This document shows positions 1-5,390 of a DNA stretch of 7,974 nucleotides, piece by piece. Within the stretch, counting starts at the first letter, position 1; each line of letters opens with the position of its first letter. The translations under genes were made by a program, and so were the position numbers. The notes beneath the pieces were generated by a model. It was given only the letters and a program-made list of their open reading frames with translations. It was not told the DNA's origin and searched no databases. The stretch is taken from contig PMBV01000152.1 in assembly GCA_003153055.1 (NCBI GenBank), positions 1-7,974 on the forward strand, read 5' to 3'. This stretch comes from Myxococcales bacterium (GTDB taxonomy: Bacteria; Myxococcota; Myxococcia; Myxococcales; Myxococcaceae).

Positions 1-869
1 TCGTCGGCGCCGAGCTCGAAGGGTGCGATGGCCTCGGTGCGCTCGAGCTGGGCGAGGCACCGGGCGAGGTCGGCGCGCAGGCCGGCGGCCGTCTGGTAGC
101 GCTCCTCGGGCACCTTGGCGAGCAACCGGACGAGGATGGCGGCAAGCATCGGGTCGGTGCCCGGTTTGACGTCGTCGGCTCGGGGCGGTGTCTTGGCCAA
201 GTGAGCGTGAACGAGCTCGAGCGGGTCGCTGGCCGTGAACGGGAGCCGCCCGGTCCAGAGCTCGAACAGGCTCGCCCCCAGCGAGTAGAGGTCGCTGCGC
301 GCGTCCACGCCTCGGCCCACTCGACCGGTTTGCTCCGGTGACACGTACTGCAGCGTCCCTTCGATTCGGTCTGCATCGACCAGGGTGCTCTCGTCGCTCA
401 CTCGGGCCGCGAGACCGAAATCGATGAGCCGCACCGCCCCGCTCGACTCCACCAACATGTGCGACGGCTTGAGGTCTTTGTGGATGACACCGCGCCGGTG
501 GACCGCCTCGACGGCTGCCGTCGCCGCCATCGCCAGGCGGAGGAACGCATCGAGGCCGAAGTCGGGCCGGGCAGCGACCACGTCCGCCCCCACGCCGCCG
601 GTGTCTTCCATCACCAGGGCCACGCCACACCCGACCCGCTCGAGGGAGATCGGCACCGCCACCTGGGGAATCGCGAGAAGAGTGAGGAGCTCGTACTCGC
701 GCTCGATGCCGTCGATCTCCTCTCGCGACGGGCGCTGCTCTCGGAGCGCCTTGACGACGACCGCGCGCCCATCGGCCTGGCGGCGCGCCCGGAACACCAC
801 TGACGCACCAGAGACGTAGAGCGTCTCGCGCGGGTGATAGCCGTCGATGGGCCGGACCTCGGACACCAT
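1..869 (-). CDS. Ser/Thr protein kinase domain, N-terminal part of a multidomain kinase/ATPase sensor (partial)
   Basis: This is an open reading frame of 289 codons from ATG at 869 that leaves the window at base 1. The kinase fold is readable in order: the beta-3 Lys in VVVKAL (K40), an EYELL helix-C region (about 57-62), the catalytic loop HKDLKPSHML (H130-L139), DFG (150-152), GTLQYVSPEQTGR (171-183, activation and APE-like segment), and RSDLYSLG (191-198). The GTLxYxSPEQTGR string and the C-terminal linker IAPFELGAD are typical of Ser/Thr kinase domains fused to a large AAA ATPase, GAF and sensor histidine kinase. The full protein is therefore probably a cytoplasmic multidomain signal transducer (inference, since the rest is outside the window). 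The glycine-rich loop is atypical, as is usual in this family. His137 replaces the Mg-coordinating Asn, so catalysis may be weakened. The ATG is chosen because little sequence precedes the kinase fold in this family; no strong ribosome site precedes it. It is divergent from the toxin-antitoxin operon. Confidence 0.9.
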   Translation of the reverse strand, partial: MVSEVRPIDGYHPRETLYVSGASVVFRARRQADGRAVVVKALREQRPSREEIDGIEREYELLTLLAIPQVAVPISLERVGCGVALVMEDTGGVGADVVAARPDFGLDAFLRLAMAATAAVEAVHRRGVIHKDLKPSHMLVESSGAVRLIDFGLAARVSDESTLVDADRIEGTLQYVSPEQTGRVGRGVDARSDLYSLGASLFELWTGRLPFTASDPLELVHAHLAKTPPRADDVKPGTDPMLAAILVRLLAKVPEERYQTAAGLRADLARCLAQLERTEAIAPFELGAD

Positions 870-930
870 GGGAGCTCGCTGTGCAATCGACGTACCCGGC
901 AGGTGCCGAGGTTGACAGCGCGCTGTGGAT

Positions 931-968
931 GGGGGTCGCCTGTCTCCGAGGTGTCAGGTCGGCCCCAT
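931..968. repeat. Dispersed direct repeat, copy A (left of the toxin-antitoxin operon)
   Basis: This stretch matches 1943-1980 at 32 of 38 positions without gaps, counted by eye, with an exact 14-base core GTCTCCGAGGTGTC (942-955). Weaker similarity continues to the left if small gaps are allowed. Part of it, GGTCGGCCCC (957-966), recurs at 988-997. It lies in the 289-bp gap between the divergent kinase gene and the toxin gene, where I see no convincing gene. The two copies flank the toxin-antitoxin pair, but whether they are element ends or a common genomic motif cannot be decided here. Confidence 0.6.
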
Positions 969-1113
969 GCGTCCCCAGGTGCTCAAGGGTCGGCCCCGGA
1001 ACTCCTACGTCCTCGCCACCAAGCCCTTCGCTCGAGCGGTTGGGCACCGACCACGTCGACCTCGACAGTGCCACCGCTACGACGCCGACGCTTCGCTCGA
1101 GGCGCCGGGCGTA

Positions 1114-1151
1114 TGTACGCTACTTGCGTAACTACGCAATCTGCGTATACT
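1114..1151 (+). promoter_or_regulatory. Promoter with overlapping symmetric operator for the toxin-antitoxin operon
   Basis: A perfect 7-2-7 inverted repeat, TTGCGTA-AC-TACGCAA, lies at 1124-1139. Two further half-sites, TACGC at 1116-1120 and GCGTA at 1143-1147, sit at equal distances on each side, so the whole 1114-1149 element is symmetric about 1131.5. A good sigma-70-like promoter is embedded in it: TTGCGT (1124-1129), a 16-bp spacer, then TATACT (1146-1151). An antitoxin dimer bound here would cover both promoter boxes, as expected for type II autorepression (known for the family; binding here is inferred). Transcription would start near 1158, next to the GTG start at 1159. Confidence 0.8.
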
Positions 1152-1158
1152 GCGCCGA

Positions 1159-1503
1159 GTGAAAGCCCTGTTCGTAGAGCTCCCGGCGTTCGAGCGCCAC
1201 CGGTCGGAGTACCTTGACGACGAGGCGTTCTCAGCTCTCCAGGCGGCCCTCATGGCGGACCCGGAAGCAGGTGACGTGATTCGAGACACGGGAGGCCTTC
1301 GGAAGGTCCGTTTCGCGGACGGCCGACGAGGGAAGGGCAAGCGGGGCGGCTTGCGCGTCATCTGCTACTGGTGGGCGCCGGGCCGCCAGTTCTGGCTCTT
1401 CACCATTTGCGGAAAGGGTGAGGTCAGCGACCTCACCGCCGAGCAACGCAAGGTCGTTCGAGAAGTTCTCAAGGCAGAGTTGAAAGCGAGGAAGTCCCCA
1501 TGA
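1159..1503 (+). CDS. higB: HigB2-like RelE-superfamily toxin (mRNA interferase)
   Basis: This 114-residue basic protein is of the RelE/HigB superfamily and closely resembles in layout the Vibrio cholerae HigB2 type. It begins MKALFVELPAFERHRSEYLDD, continues with a GDVIRDTGGLRKVRF segment (38-52), a basic GRRGKGKRGGLRVICYW stretch (55-71) and FTICGKGEVSDLT (81-93). Family members are ribosome-dependent mRNA endonucleases that stop translation and are neutralised by a co-transcribed antitoxin. The GTG start is chosen because the N-terminus then aligns with the family. No Shine-Dalgarno precedes it; the promoter -10 box ends only 7 bases upstream. The gene overlaps the antitoxin gene by 4 bases (ATGA). 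Toxin-first order is typical of hig operons. Activity is not proven, but no key segment looks damaged. Confidence 0.92.
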   Translation: MKALFVELPAFERHRSEYLDDEAFSALQAALMADPEAGDVIRDTGGLRKVRFADGRRGKGKRGGLRVICYWWAPGRQFWLFTICGKGEVSDLTAEQRKVVREVLKAELKARKSP

Positions 1504-1850
1504 AGACCACCCGAAAGCCCGCCGCCACGAAGCGTATTCCCCGTCGCGACCTCTTCGCTGAGTTGAGCGAGGGAGTCGCCGCGCTGGCCGCGGCCCGCGA
1601 GGGAAAGCGAACGCTTCGCACTCACGCAGTCACCTTCAAGCCCCCCCCGGAGGTGTCTCCGTCCGAGCTGGTCCGGGTCCGAAAGCAGCTGCACCTCTCC
1701 AGCGCCCTCTTCGCAACCTGCCTGCGCACGAACCCGCGCACCCTTGAGAACTGGGAGCAGGGGCGCGCCAAACCCAACGCCCAGGCAGCGCTGCTGATCG
1801 GCTTGGTCCGTAAGTACCCCGACATGGTCGCGAGGCTGGCCGAGGTCTGA
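1500..1850 (+). CDS. higA: HigA2-like antitoxin, XRE-family helix-turn-helix repressor
   Basis: This is a 116-residue antitoxin. Residues 1-50 are basic and low in structure, with an RRDLFAELSEGVAAL segment (15-29) probably involved in toxin contact. Residues about 54-105 form an XRE helix-turn-helix containing LRTNPRTLENWEQGRAKPN (75-93), a string very typical of HigA2-type antitoxins. It should bind and block the toxin and, as a dimer, repress the operon through the palindromic site upstream of the toxin gene (family knowledge plus inference). The ATG overlaps the toxin stop codon as ATGA, and GAGGAA (1488-1493) gives a good ribosome site 6 bases upstream, so translation is probably coupled. 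An eight-C run (1641-1648) lies between the N-terminal part and the DNA-binding domain and could slip. Confidence 0.92.
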   Translation: MKTTRKPAATKRIPRRDLFAELSEGVAALAAAREGKRTLRTHAVTFKPPPEVSPSELVRVRKQLHLSSALFATCLRTNPRTLENWEQGRAKPNAQAALLIGLVRKYPDMVARLAEV

Positions 1851-1942
1851 CGGCGCTCCGGCCATGCGCCCCACCTGCGCGCCTCCCCTGCGCCCCGCGC
1901 CGGCTCGACGGATGCTCCTCGTAGGTCGTTCGCGCGCCGGGA

Positions 1943-1980
1943 GGGGCTCGCCCGTCTCCGAGGTGTCCGATCGACCCCTT
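1943..1980. repeat. Dispersed direct repeat, copy B (right of the toxin-antitoxin operon)
   Basis: This is the partner of 931-968, in the same orientation and 1012 bp away, 93 bases after the antitoxin stop. The shared 14-base core is at 1954-1967. Its right part, GATCGACCCCT (1969-1979), also occurs inverted at 5385-5395, beside the hairpin after the ArsR gene, so this portion may be a wider genomic motif. Between the antitoxin stop and this repeat I see only a weak 5-bp GC stem (1852-1856 with 1866-1870) and no gene. Confidence 0.55.
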
Positions 1981-2005
1981 CGTCGAAGCGTGGCAGCGTA
2001 TCCAC

Positions 2006-2039
2006 CCATGAAGCTCAAGGTTCCATGAAGCTCAAGGTT
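2006..2039 (+). repeat. 17-bp perfect tandem duplication containing a start codon
   Basis: The unit CCATGAAGCTCAAGGTT is present twice head to tail (2006-2022 and 2023-2039), and the next four bases, CCAT, begin a third copy. The unit contains ATG. Because 17 is not a multiple of three, the first ATG (2008) reads six codons, MKLKVP, and then stops. The second ATG (2025) opens a 57-codon frame. The duplication also places AAGG (2017-2020) upstream of the second ATG. Confidence 0.9.
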
Positions 2040-2198
2040 CCATTCGTCGCGGCCGCGGTCTACCTGGGCCTGGTGGCAGTCGCTCATGGGGCTGGTCTCG
2101 CCGGGCTCGTTCCTGCCTCCATCAACCTCGCTATTGCCACGGCCTTCGCGACGGGGCGTGGCGCCATGCAGGCCGCCCCGCGTGCCGACCAAGGCTGA
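2025..2198 (+). CDS. Possible small hydrophobic (membrane) protein, 57 residues
   Basis: This short frame starts at ATG 2025 and ends at TGA 2196-2198. The predicted protein begins MKLKVPF, then has about 36 mostly hydrophobic residues (7-43; VAAAVYLGLVAVA, then GLAGLVPASINLAIATAFA), and ends in a short polar tail APRADQG. A positive N-terminus followed by hydrophobic segments fits one or two membrane helices or a signal peptide. AAGG lies four bases before the ATG, and third codon positions are mostly G or C, though less strongly than in the clear genes. I recognise no family. Chance hydrophobic frames are common in GC-rich DNA, so it may not be expressed. Confidence 0.35.
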   Translation: MKLKVPFVAAAVYLGLVAVAHGAGLAGLVPASINLAIATAFATGRGAMQAAPRADQG

Positions 2199-2213
2199 GC
2201 TCGCGGCTTGGAA

Positions 2214-2229
2214 ACTCCATTGATGGAGT
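2214..2229. promoter_or_regulatory. 16-bp palindrome, candidate upstream activating site
   Basis: ACTCCAT-TG-ATGGAGT is a perfect 7-2-7 inverted repeat. A related but imperfect sequence, ACTCCCATCGATG, follows at 2250-2262, about 37 bp further on centre to centre. Together they lie roughly 125-175 bp upstream of a possible sigma-54 transcription start near 2389, which is the usual position for paired binding sites of NtrC-type activators. Such an activator is encoded just downstream. The role is inference; a repressor operator or small RNA hairpin is also possible. Confidence 0.4.
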
Positions 2230-2362
2230 GAATTGCCGCAACCACCTGAACTCCCATCGATGACGCGTGTTTCGTGGAAGCGCTCACCTCGGCGCTGACC
2301 CGGATGGCACCGAACGGACATCATTGAGCGAGCCATGCGGCCCGCGGGTTCGTTTGGGTCTC

Positions 2363-2378
2363 CGGCGGCAACGTTGCG
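2363..2378 (+). promoter_or_regulatory. Possible sigma-54 (-24/-12) promoter for the SGNH lipoprotein gene
   Basis: CGGCGG-CAACG-TTGCG keeps the two diagnostic dinucleotides, GG at 2364-2365 and GC at 2376-2377, with the required 10-base gap, and it has an intact TTGC. It departs from the TGGCAC-N5-TTGCW consensus at T, A, C and W. The transcription start would be near 2389, leaving a leader of about 44 bases before the ATG. GG-N10-GC is frequent by chance in DNA of this composition, so confidence is low. Confidence 0.25.
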
Positions 2379-2432
2379 GTCGGGGAGACAGCCAAGTTCG
2401 GAGGGATTCACCCCTCACAGAGAGAGGTTTCG

Positions 2433-3362
2433 ATGAGCCGTTCGTCTCGAAGCATCGCGCCGTGGCTGACGCTGGGTGCGACGGTCCTTCTGGCCTCGTG
2501 CGGTGGGGGATTGGACTACATGCCCACTGGGACCGCACGCCACGATGGCGGAAGCGCGAGTGGTGGCGGAAGCGCGAATGGTGGCGGAACTTCGAGCGGC
2601 GGCGGAAGCGCGAGCGGCGGCGGAAGCGCGAGCGGTGGCGGGTCTGGTGGTGGCAAGGCGACCGGTGGCGGGACGGGCGGCGGGGGCGGGTCTGGTGGTG
2701 GCAGGGCGACCGGCGGGGGGACGGGCGGCGGAGGTGGTTCAGGTGGCGGGTCCGGTGGCGGACAGTGCGTGAAGGGGCAGACCAAAGGGAATGACGTCGC
2801 GGTGATTGGCGAGTCGTTCATTGCCCTGTCGCACGGGATCACTCAGGAGATCGAGTCCAAGGCCCACGCCGCCGGGTCCCTCGGGCAATCCGAGCACTAT
2901 GTGGACGACTCGGTCAGCGGCACGACCTTGGCGAACAATCAAATCCCAAGCCAATACACCAAAGCGATGCAGAGCTCAGGGAAGATCAAATACGTGCTGA
3001 TGGACGGTGGCGGAAACGACTGCCTGCTCAACAACAACGGCGACGCCGCCTACACCGCGGCGACCTCCTTGTTTCAGACGATGGCCCAGAATCAAACCGA
3101 GAAAGTCGTGTATTTCTTCTATCCGGACCCAGTCGGCGGCAATTATGCCAGCCTCAAGACGTGCCTGGATGCGCTCCGCCCTCGAATGAAGGCCCTCTGT
3201 GACGGACTCACGGCGCCAAAGTGTTACTGGCTGGACCTTCGCCCGACCTGGAACGGGCACAACGAATACACGTCAGACGGAATCCACCCGACGAGCGCGG
3301 GAAGCGGAGTCACGGGTGACGCGATCTGGGCAGTGATGCAGACAAACTGCGTCGCACAGTGA
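2433..3362 (+). CDS. Secreted SGNH/GDSL-hydrolase-like lipoprotein with Gly/Ser-rich linker
   Basis: The product is 309 residues. Residues 1-23 are a lipoprotein signal peptide with lipobox LASC (Cys23 is the lipidation site), so it is probably anchored in an envelope membrane. Residues 24-110 are an extended Gly/Ser/Thr linker. The C-terminal domain (112-309) shows the SGNH catalytic blocks: GESF with nucleophile Ser128, a block-II-like Gly at 163 (SVSGTT), GGGND with Asn195, and DGIHPT with Asp282 and His285. All four catalytic positions are present. Family members are esterases, lipases or carbohydrate deacetylases; the substrate is not evident. Six Cys (112, 197, 224, 236, 244, 306) could form three disulfides, consistent with export. 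AGAGAGG lies five bases before the ATG. It is preceded by a candidate sigma-54 promoter and followed by an activator gene on the same strand. Confidence 0.88.
   Translation: MSRSSRSIAPWLTLGATVLLASCGGGLDYMPTGTARHDGGSASGGGSANGGGTSSGGGSASGGGSASGGGSGGGKATGGGTGGGGGSGGGRATGGGTGGGGGSGGGSGGGQCVKGQTKGNDVAVIGESFIALSHGITQEIESKAHAAGSLGQSEHYVDDSVSGTTLANNQIPSQYTKAMQSSGKIKYVLMDGGGNDCLLNNNGDAAYTAATSLFQTMAQNQTEKVVYFFYPDPVGGNYASLKTCLDALRPRMKALCDGLTAPKCYWLDLRPTWNGHNEYTSDGIHPTSAGSGVTGDAIWAVMQTNCVAQ
2547..2761 (+). repeat. In-frame tandem repeats encoding the Gly/Ser linker
   Basis: Five units of an 18-bp repeat (start GGCGGAAGCGCGAGC or close variants) begin at 2547, 2565, 2583, 2601 and 2619. They are followed by a 48-bp repeat at 2637-2684 and 2685-2732, differing at few bases, and a partial, more diverged third copy from 2733. 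Both periods are multiples of three, so gain or loss of units changes linker length without breaking the frame. The 48-bp unit encodes 16 residues of the pattern GGGSGGGKATGGGTGG, with Lys or Arg at the same place in the two copies. Confidence 0.85.
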
Positions 3363-3437
3363 GCATGGCTCGTTCGTTGCCCGCACCGGCGAGCTCAGCG
3401 GCTGTCACCATTCTCCGTTCCTCGACCGGTGGCCGAG

Positions 3438-3453
3438 GAGCACCCCCGTTGCT
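3438..3453 (+). promoter_or_regulatory. Weak sigma-54-like element before the activator gene
   Basis: GAGCAC-CCCCG-TTGCT resembles TGGCAC-N5-TTGCW, with correct spacing between the -24 and -12 parts and an intact TTGCT. The -24 GG pair is AG, however, which usually harms sigma-54 recognition. A start near 3464 would fit translation from ATG 3477 rather than the more upstream GTG 3429. This may be a chance match. Confidence 0.2.
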
Positions 3454-3476
3454 CCTTCGTGCTAGACCCGGTGCGC

Positions 3477-4916
3477 ATGGGCAGCCGTACCAAACCAGCA
3501 CCGACCCCGAAGGCTCCGTGGTCGACGGTGTCCACCGAGTCGATCCTCGAGAGCATCTCCGACGGCGTCTTCACCGTTGACGGCGACTGGCGCATTACCT
3601 CGTTCAATCGCGCCGCCGAGCAGATCACCGGCGTGCCCCGCGCCAAGGCCACCGGTCGCACCTGCTCCGAGGTGTTTCGCGCCAGCATGTGCGCGACGAG
3701 CTGCGCCCTGAGGCACACCATGGAGACGGGCAGTCCGGTGGTGAACCGCACCGCGGTCATCGTCGACGCCCATGGCAGGCGAGTCCCCATCAGCGTGTCG
3801 ACGGCGCTGTTGAGAAACGAGCGCGGTGAGGTGACCGGCGGGGCCGAGACGTTTCGCGACCTCAGCGTCATCGAGGAGCTGCGCAAGGAGCTCACTGGCC
3901 GCGTCGAGCTGGGAGACCTCTGCACCAAGAGCCCGACGATGCGGCGAGTGCTCGATGTGTTACCCCGGGTGGCCGAGAGCGAGAGCACCATCTTGGTGCA
4001 GGGAGAGACGGGCACTGGCAAGGAGCTGGTGGCCCGGGCCATTCACGCCCTGAGCCCGAGGCGGTCCGGGCCCTTCGTGGCGGTGAACTGTGGCGCTCTG
4101 CCCGACACCCTGCTCGAGTCGGAGCTGTTCGGCTACAAGGCTGGGGCCTTCACCGGCGCCACCCGAGACAAGCCGGGGCGCTTCGCGCTGGCCCACGGGG
4201 GCACGCTGTTCCTCGACGAGATTGGTGAGGTGAGCCCTGCCTTACAAGTGCGGCTGCTGCGTGTGCTTCAGGAGCGACAGTACGAGCCACTCGGAGGGAC
4301 GCGCTCGGAGGCCGCCGACGTCCGCGTCATCGCGGCCACCAACCGAGACCTGGCGGCGCAGGTGGCCAGCGGCGCTTTCCGGAAGGACCTCTACTACCGC
4401 ATCAAGGTGATGAAGCTCGAGCTCCCTCCCCTGCGTCGGCGTCAGGAGGACCTCCCGCTCCTGGTTCAGCACTTCATCTCGGTCTTCAACGCCGTTCAGA
4501 ACAAGCAGGTCACCGGGGTCAGCGCCGCGGTCATGTCGGCCCTCACCGCCCACGACTTCCCCGGCAACGTGCGTGAGCTGCAGAACGCCCTCGAGCACGC
4601 CTTCATGCTGTGCCACGCCGGAGAGCTCCAGCTCGACCACCTCCCGAGCGAGCTGCTCCCTCAGGCCGAGCCCCAGGGCCCTCGGAAGACCATCGGCGAC
4701 GCGGTGAGCCTGGCCGAGGCTCGAACGATTCGCGAAGCCCTCGAGCGGCATCGTGGCAACCGCCTGGCCGCGGCCCTCGAGCTCGGGCTCCACAAGAGCA
4801 CCTTGTTCCGCAAGCTGAAGCGGCTGGGCATTGAGCCGCCCGAGGGCGACGGTCGGTCCCGGGGCGCGGGCCGACGAGGGCCGAAGGGTCGCGATCGCGC
4901 GCCGGTACGCTCGTGA
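3477..4916 (+). CDS. Sigma-54-dependent transcriptional activator, PAS - AAA+ - Fis (NtrC family)
   Basis: Counted from ATG 3477, the product has 479 residues. Residues about 21-135 form a PAS sensor ([20 protein letters not shown] start). AAA+ domain motifs follow: Walker A GETGTGKE (176-183), the sigma-54-contacting GAFTGA loop (223-228), Walker [10 protein letters not shown] (241-249) and FPGNVREL (361-368). A Fis-type helix-turn-helix occupies about 409-449, followed by a basic tail. All motifs needed for ATP-driven remodelling of sigma-54 RNA polymerase are intact. There is no receiver domain, so control is probably through the PAS domain, which contains a Cys triad C63-x8-C72-x3-C76. 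GTG 3429 would add 16 residues, but that stretch includes a rare CTA codon and neither start has a clear ribosome site, so I prefer 3477. Targets are unknown; the upstream lipoprotein gene is a candidate. Confidence 0.92.
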   Translation: MGSRTKPAPTPKAPWSTVSTESILESISDGVFTVDGDWRITSFNRAAEQITGVPRAKATGRTCSEVFRASMCATSCALRHTMETGSPVVNRTAVIVDAHGRRVPISVSTALLRNERGEVTGGAETFRDLSVIEELRKELTGRVELGDLCTKSPTMRRVLDVLPRVAESESTILVQGETGTGKELVARAIHALSPRRSGPFVAVNCGALPDTLLESELFGYKAGAFTGATRDKPGRFALAHGGTLFLDEIGEVSPALQVRLLRVLQERQYEPLGGTRSEAADVRVIAATNRDLAAQVASGAFRKDLYYRIKVMKLELPPLRRRQEDLPLLVQHFISVFNAVQNKQVTGVSAAVMSALTAHDFPGNVRELQNALEHAFMLCHAGELQLDHLPSELLPQAEPQGPRKTIGDAVSLAEARTIREALERHRGNRLAAALELGLHKSTLFRKLKRLGIEPPEGDGRSRGAGRRGPKGRDRAPVRS

Positions 4917-4919
4917 GAC

Positions 4920-4937
4920 GGTCGCGGAGGTGCGACC
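4920..4937. repeat. Inverted repeat after the activator gene
   Basis: GGTCGC-GGAGGT-GCGACC is a perfect 6-bp inverted repeat with a 6-base loop, starting three bases after the activator stop codon. No T-run follows, so it is not a canonical intrinsic terminator. It may be a weak RNA hairpin, or an operator in the 101-bp gap before the ArsR-family gene, whose proteins typically bind inverted repeats in their own promoters. Another short palindromic run (CGCGCACGCG) is at 4941-4950. Confidence 0.45.
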
Positions 4938-5017
4938 CAACGCGCACGCGTTTGTCCCCACGCCAGGTGGTCTCCTTGCGTGGGCCCTGGCCCGCTTCGT
5001 GCTGAGCCGAAGAGCTG

Positions 5018-5386
5018 ATGAACTTCGGCGAGCGAGCGCGAGAGACCTTCAGGGCGTCCACCACGGAGGCCCCTCCAGCGGGCTTGGTGGCTTCGGCGGC
5101 GCTGCGCGCGTCACACCGCGCCGAGATGGTCACGGTGCTTCAGGCCTTGGCGCACCCCGTTCGGCTACAGCTGGTTTCGGTGCTCTGTGAGGGTGACACG
5201 TGCGTCAATGCCCTCGCGGCCCGCCTGGGAGTGGCTCAGCCCATCGTGTCGCAGCAGCTGCGGATTCTGCGGATGACGAACGTGGTCTCGGTGACGAGGG
5301 TGGGCGGCCAGGCGATGTACCGGGTAGCCCGCGGGACCATTGGTGAGGTGGTGCGGTCACTCGAGCGGTGTTGCGACGGGCGGTAG
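5018..5386 (+). CDS. ArsR-family winged-helix transcriptional repressor
   Basis: This is a 122-residue protein. The winged helix spans about 35-115: ALAHPVRLQLVSVL (43-56), then ALAARLGVAQPIVSQQLRILR (65-85, recognition helix region) and a beta wing ending GGQAMYRV (96-103). ArsR-type proteins repress as dimers and release DNA on binding a metal or on thiol oxidation. Possible sensor Cys are C57, C62, C118 and C119. C62 (DTCVNAL) aligns with the first Cys of the classical ELCVCDL metal box, but the second is Asn64. One Cys near helix 2/3 plus Cys at the C-terminal helix also recalls BigR/SqrR persulfide sensors. The first 30 residues are an extension; ATG 5126 (Met37) is an alternative start. 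It lies 101 bp downstream of the activator on the same strand, and no transporter or enzyme target is adjacent. Confidence 0.88.
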   Translation: MNFGERARETFRASTTEAPPAGLVASAALRASHRAEMVTVLQALAHPVRLQLVSVLCEGDTCVNALAARLGVAQPIVSQQLRILRMTNVVSVTRVGGQAMYRVARGTIGEVVRSLERCCDGR

Positions 5387-5390
5387 GGGT

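Noticed and set aside
925..1217. Short plus-strand frames in the gap between the kinase and toxin genes
   Set aside because: They are low-complexity Arg/Pro-rich, overlap each other, run into the operator, and show no ribosome site or family resemblance.
1852..1870. Stem GGCGC...GCGCC as terminator of the toxin-antitoxin operon
   Set aside because: Short stem, 9-base loop and no T-run; too weak to call as a feature.
1365..2411. Long minus-strand open frame (348 codons) opposite the toxin-antitoxin operon
   Set aside because: It overlaps two well-recognised genes on the other strand, its sequence shows no family-like motifs, and long antisense frames are expected in DNA of this GC content.
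2547..2761. CRISPR-like regular repeats
   Set aside because: The repeats are contiguous in-frame Gly/Ser codons with no spacers.
2267..2794. Trp/Arg-rich plus-strand frame overlapping the lipoprotein start and linker
   Set aside because: Its WWRKRERWR-like repeats are the alternate-frame reading of the Gly/Ser repeat DNA; the lipoprotein frame has the signal peptide, ribosome site and catalytic motifs.
4242..4961. Minus-strand frame of 239 codons opposite the sigma-54 activator
   Set aside because: The opposite strand encodes all AAA+ and Fis motifs of the activator; the frame has no recognisable domain.
4978..5010. Possible stem CCACG...CGTGG before the ArsR gene
   Set aside because: Only five pairs with a long loop; not distinguishable from chance in this composition.
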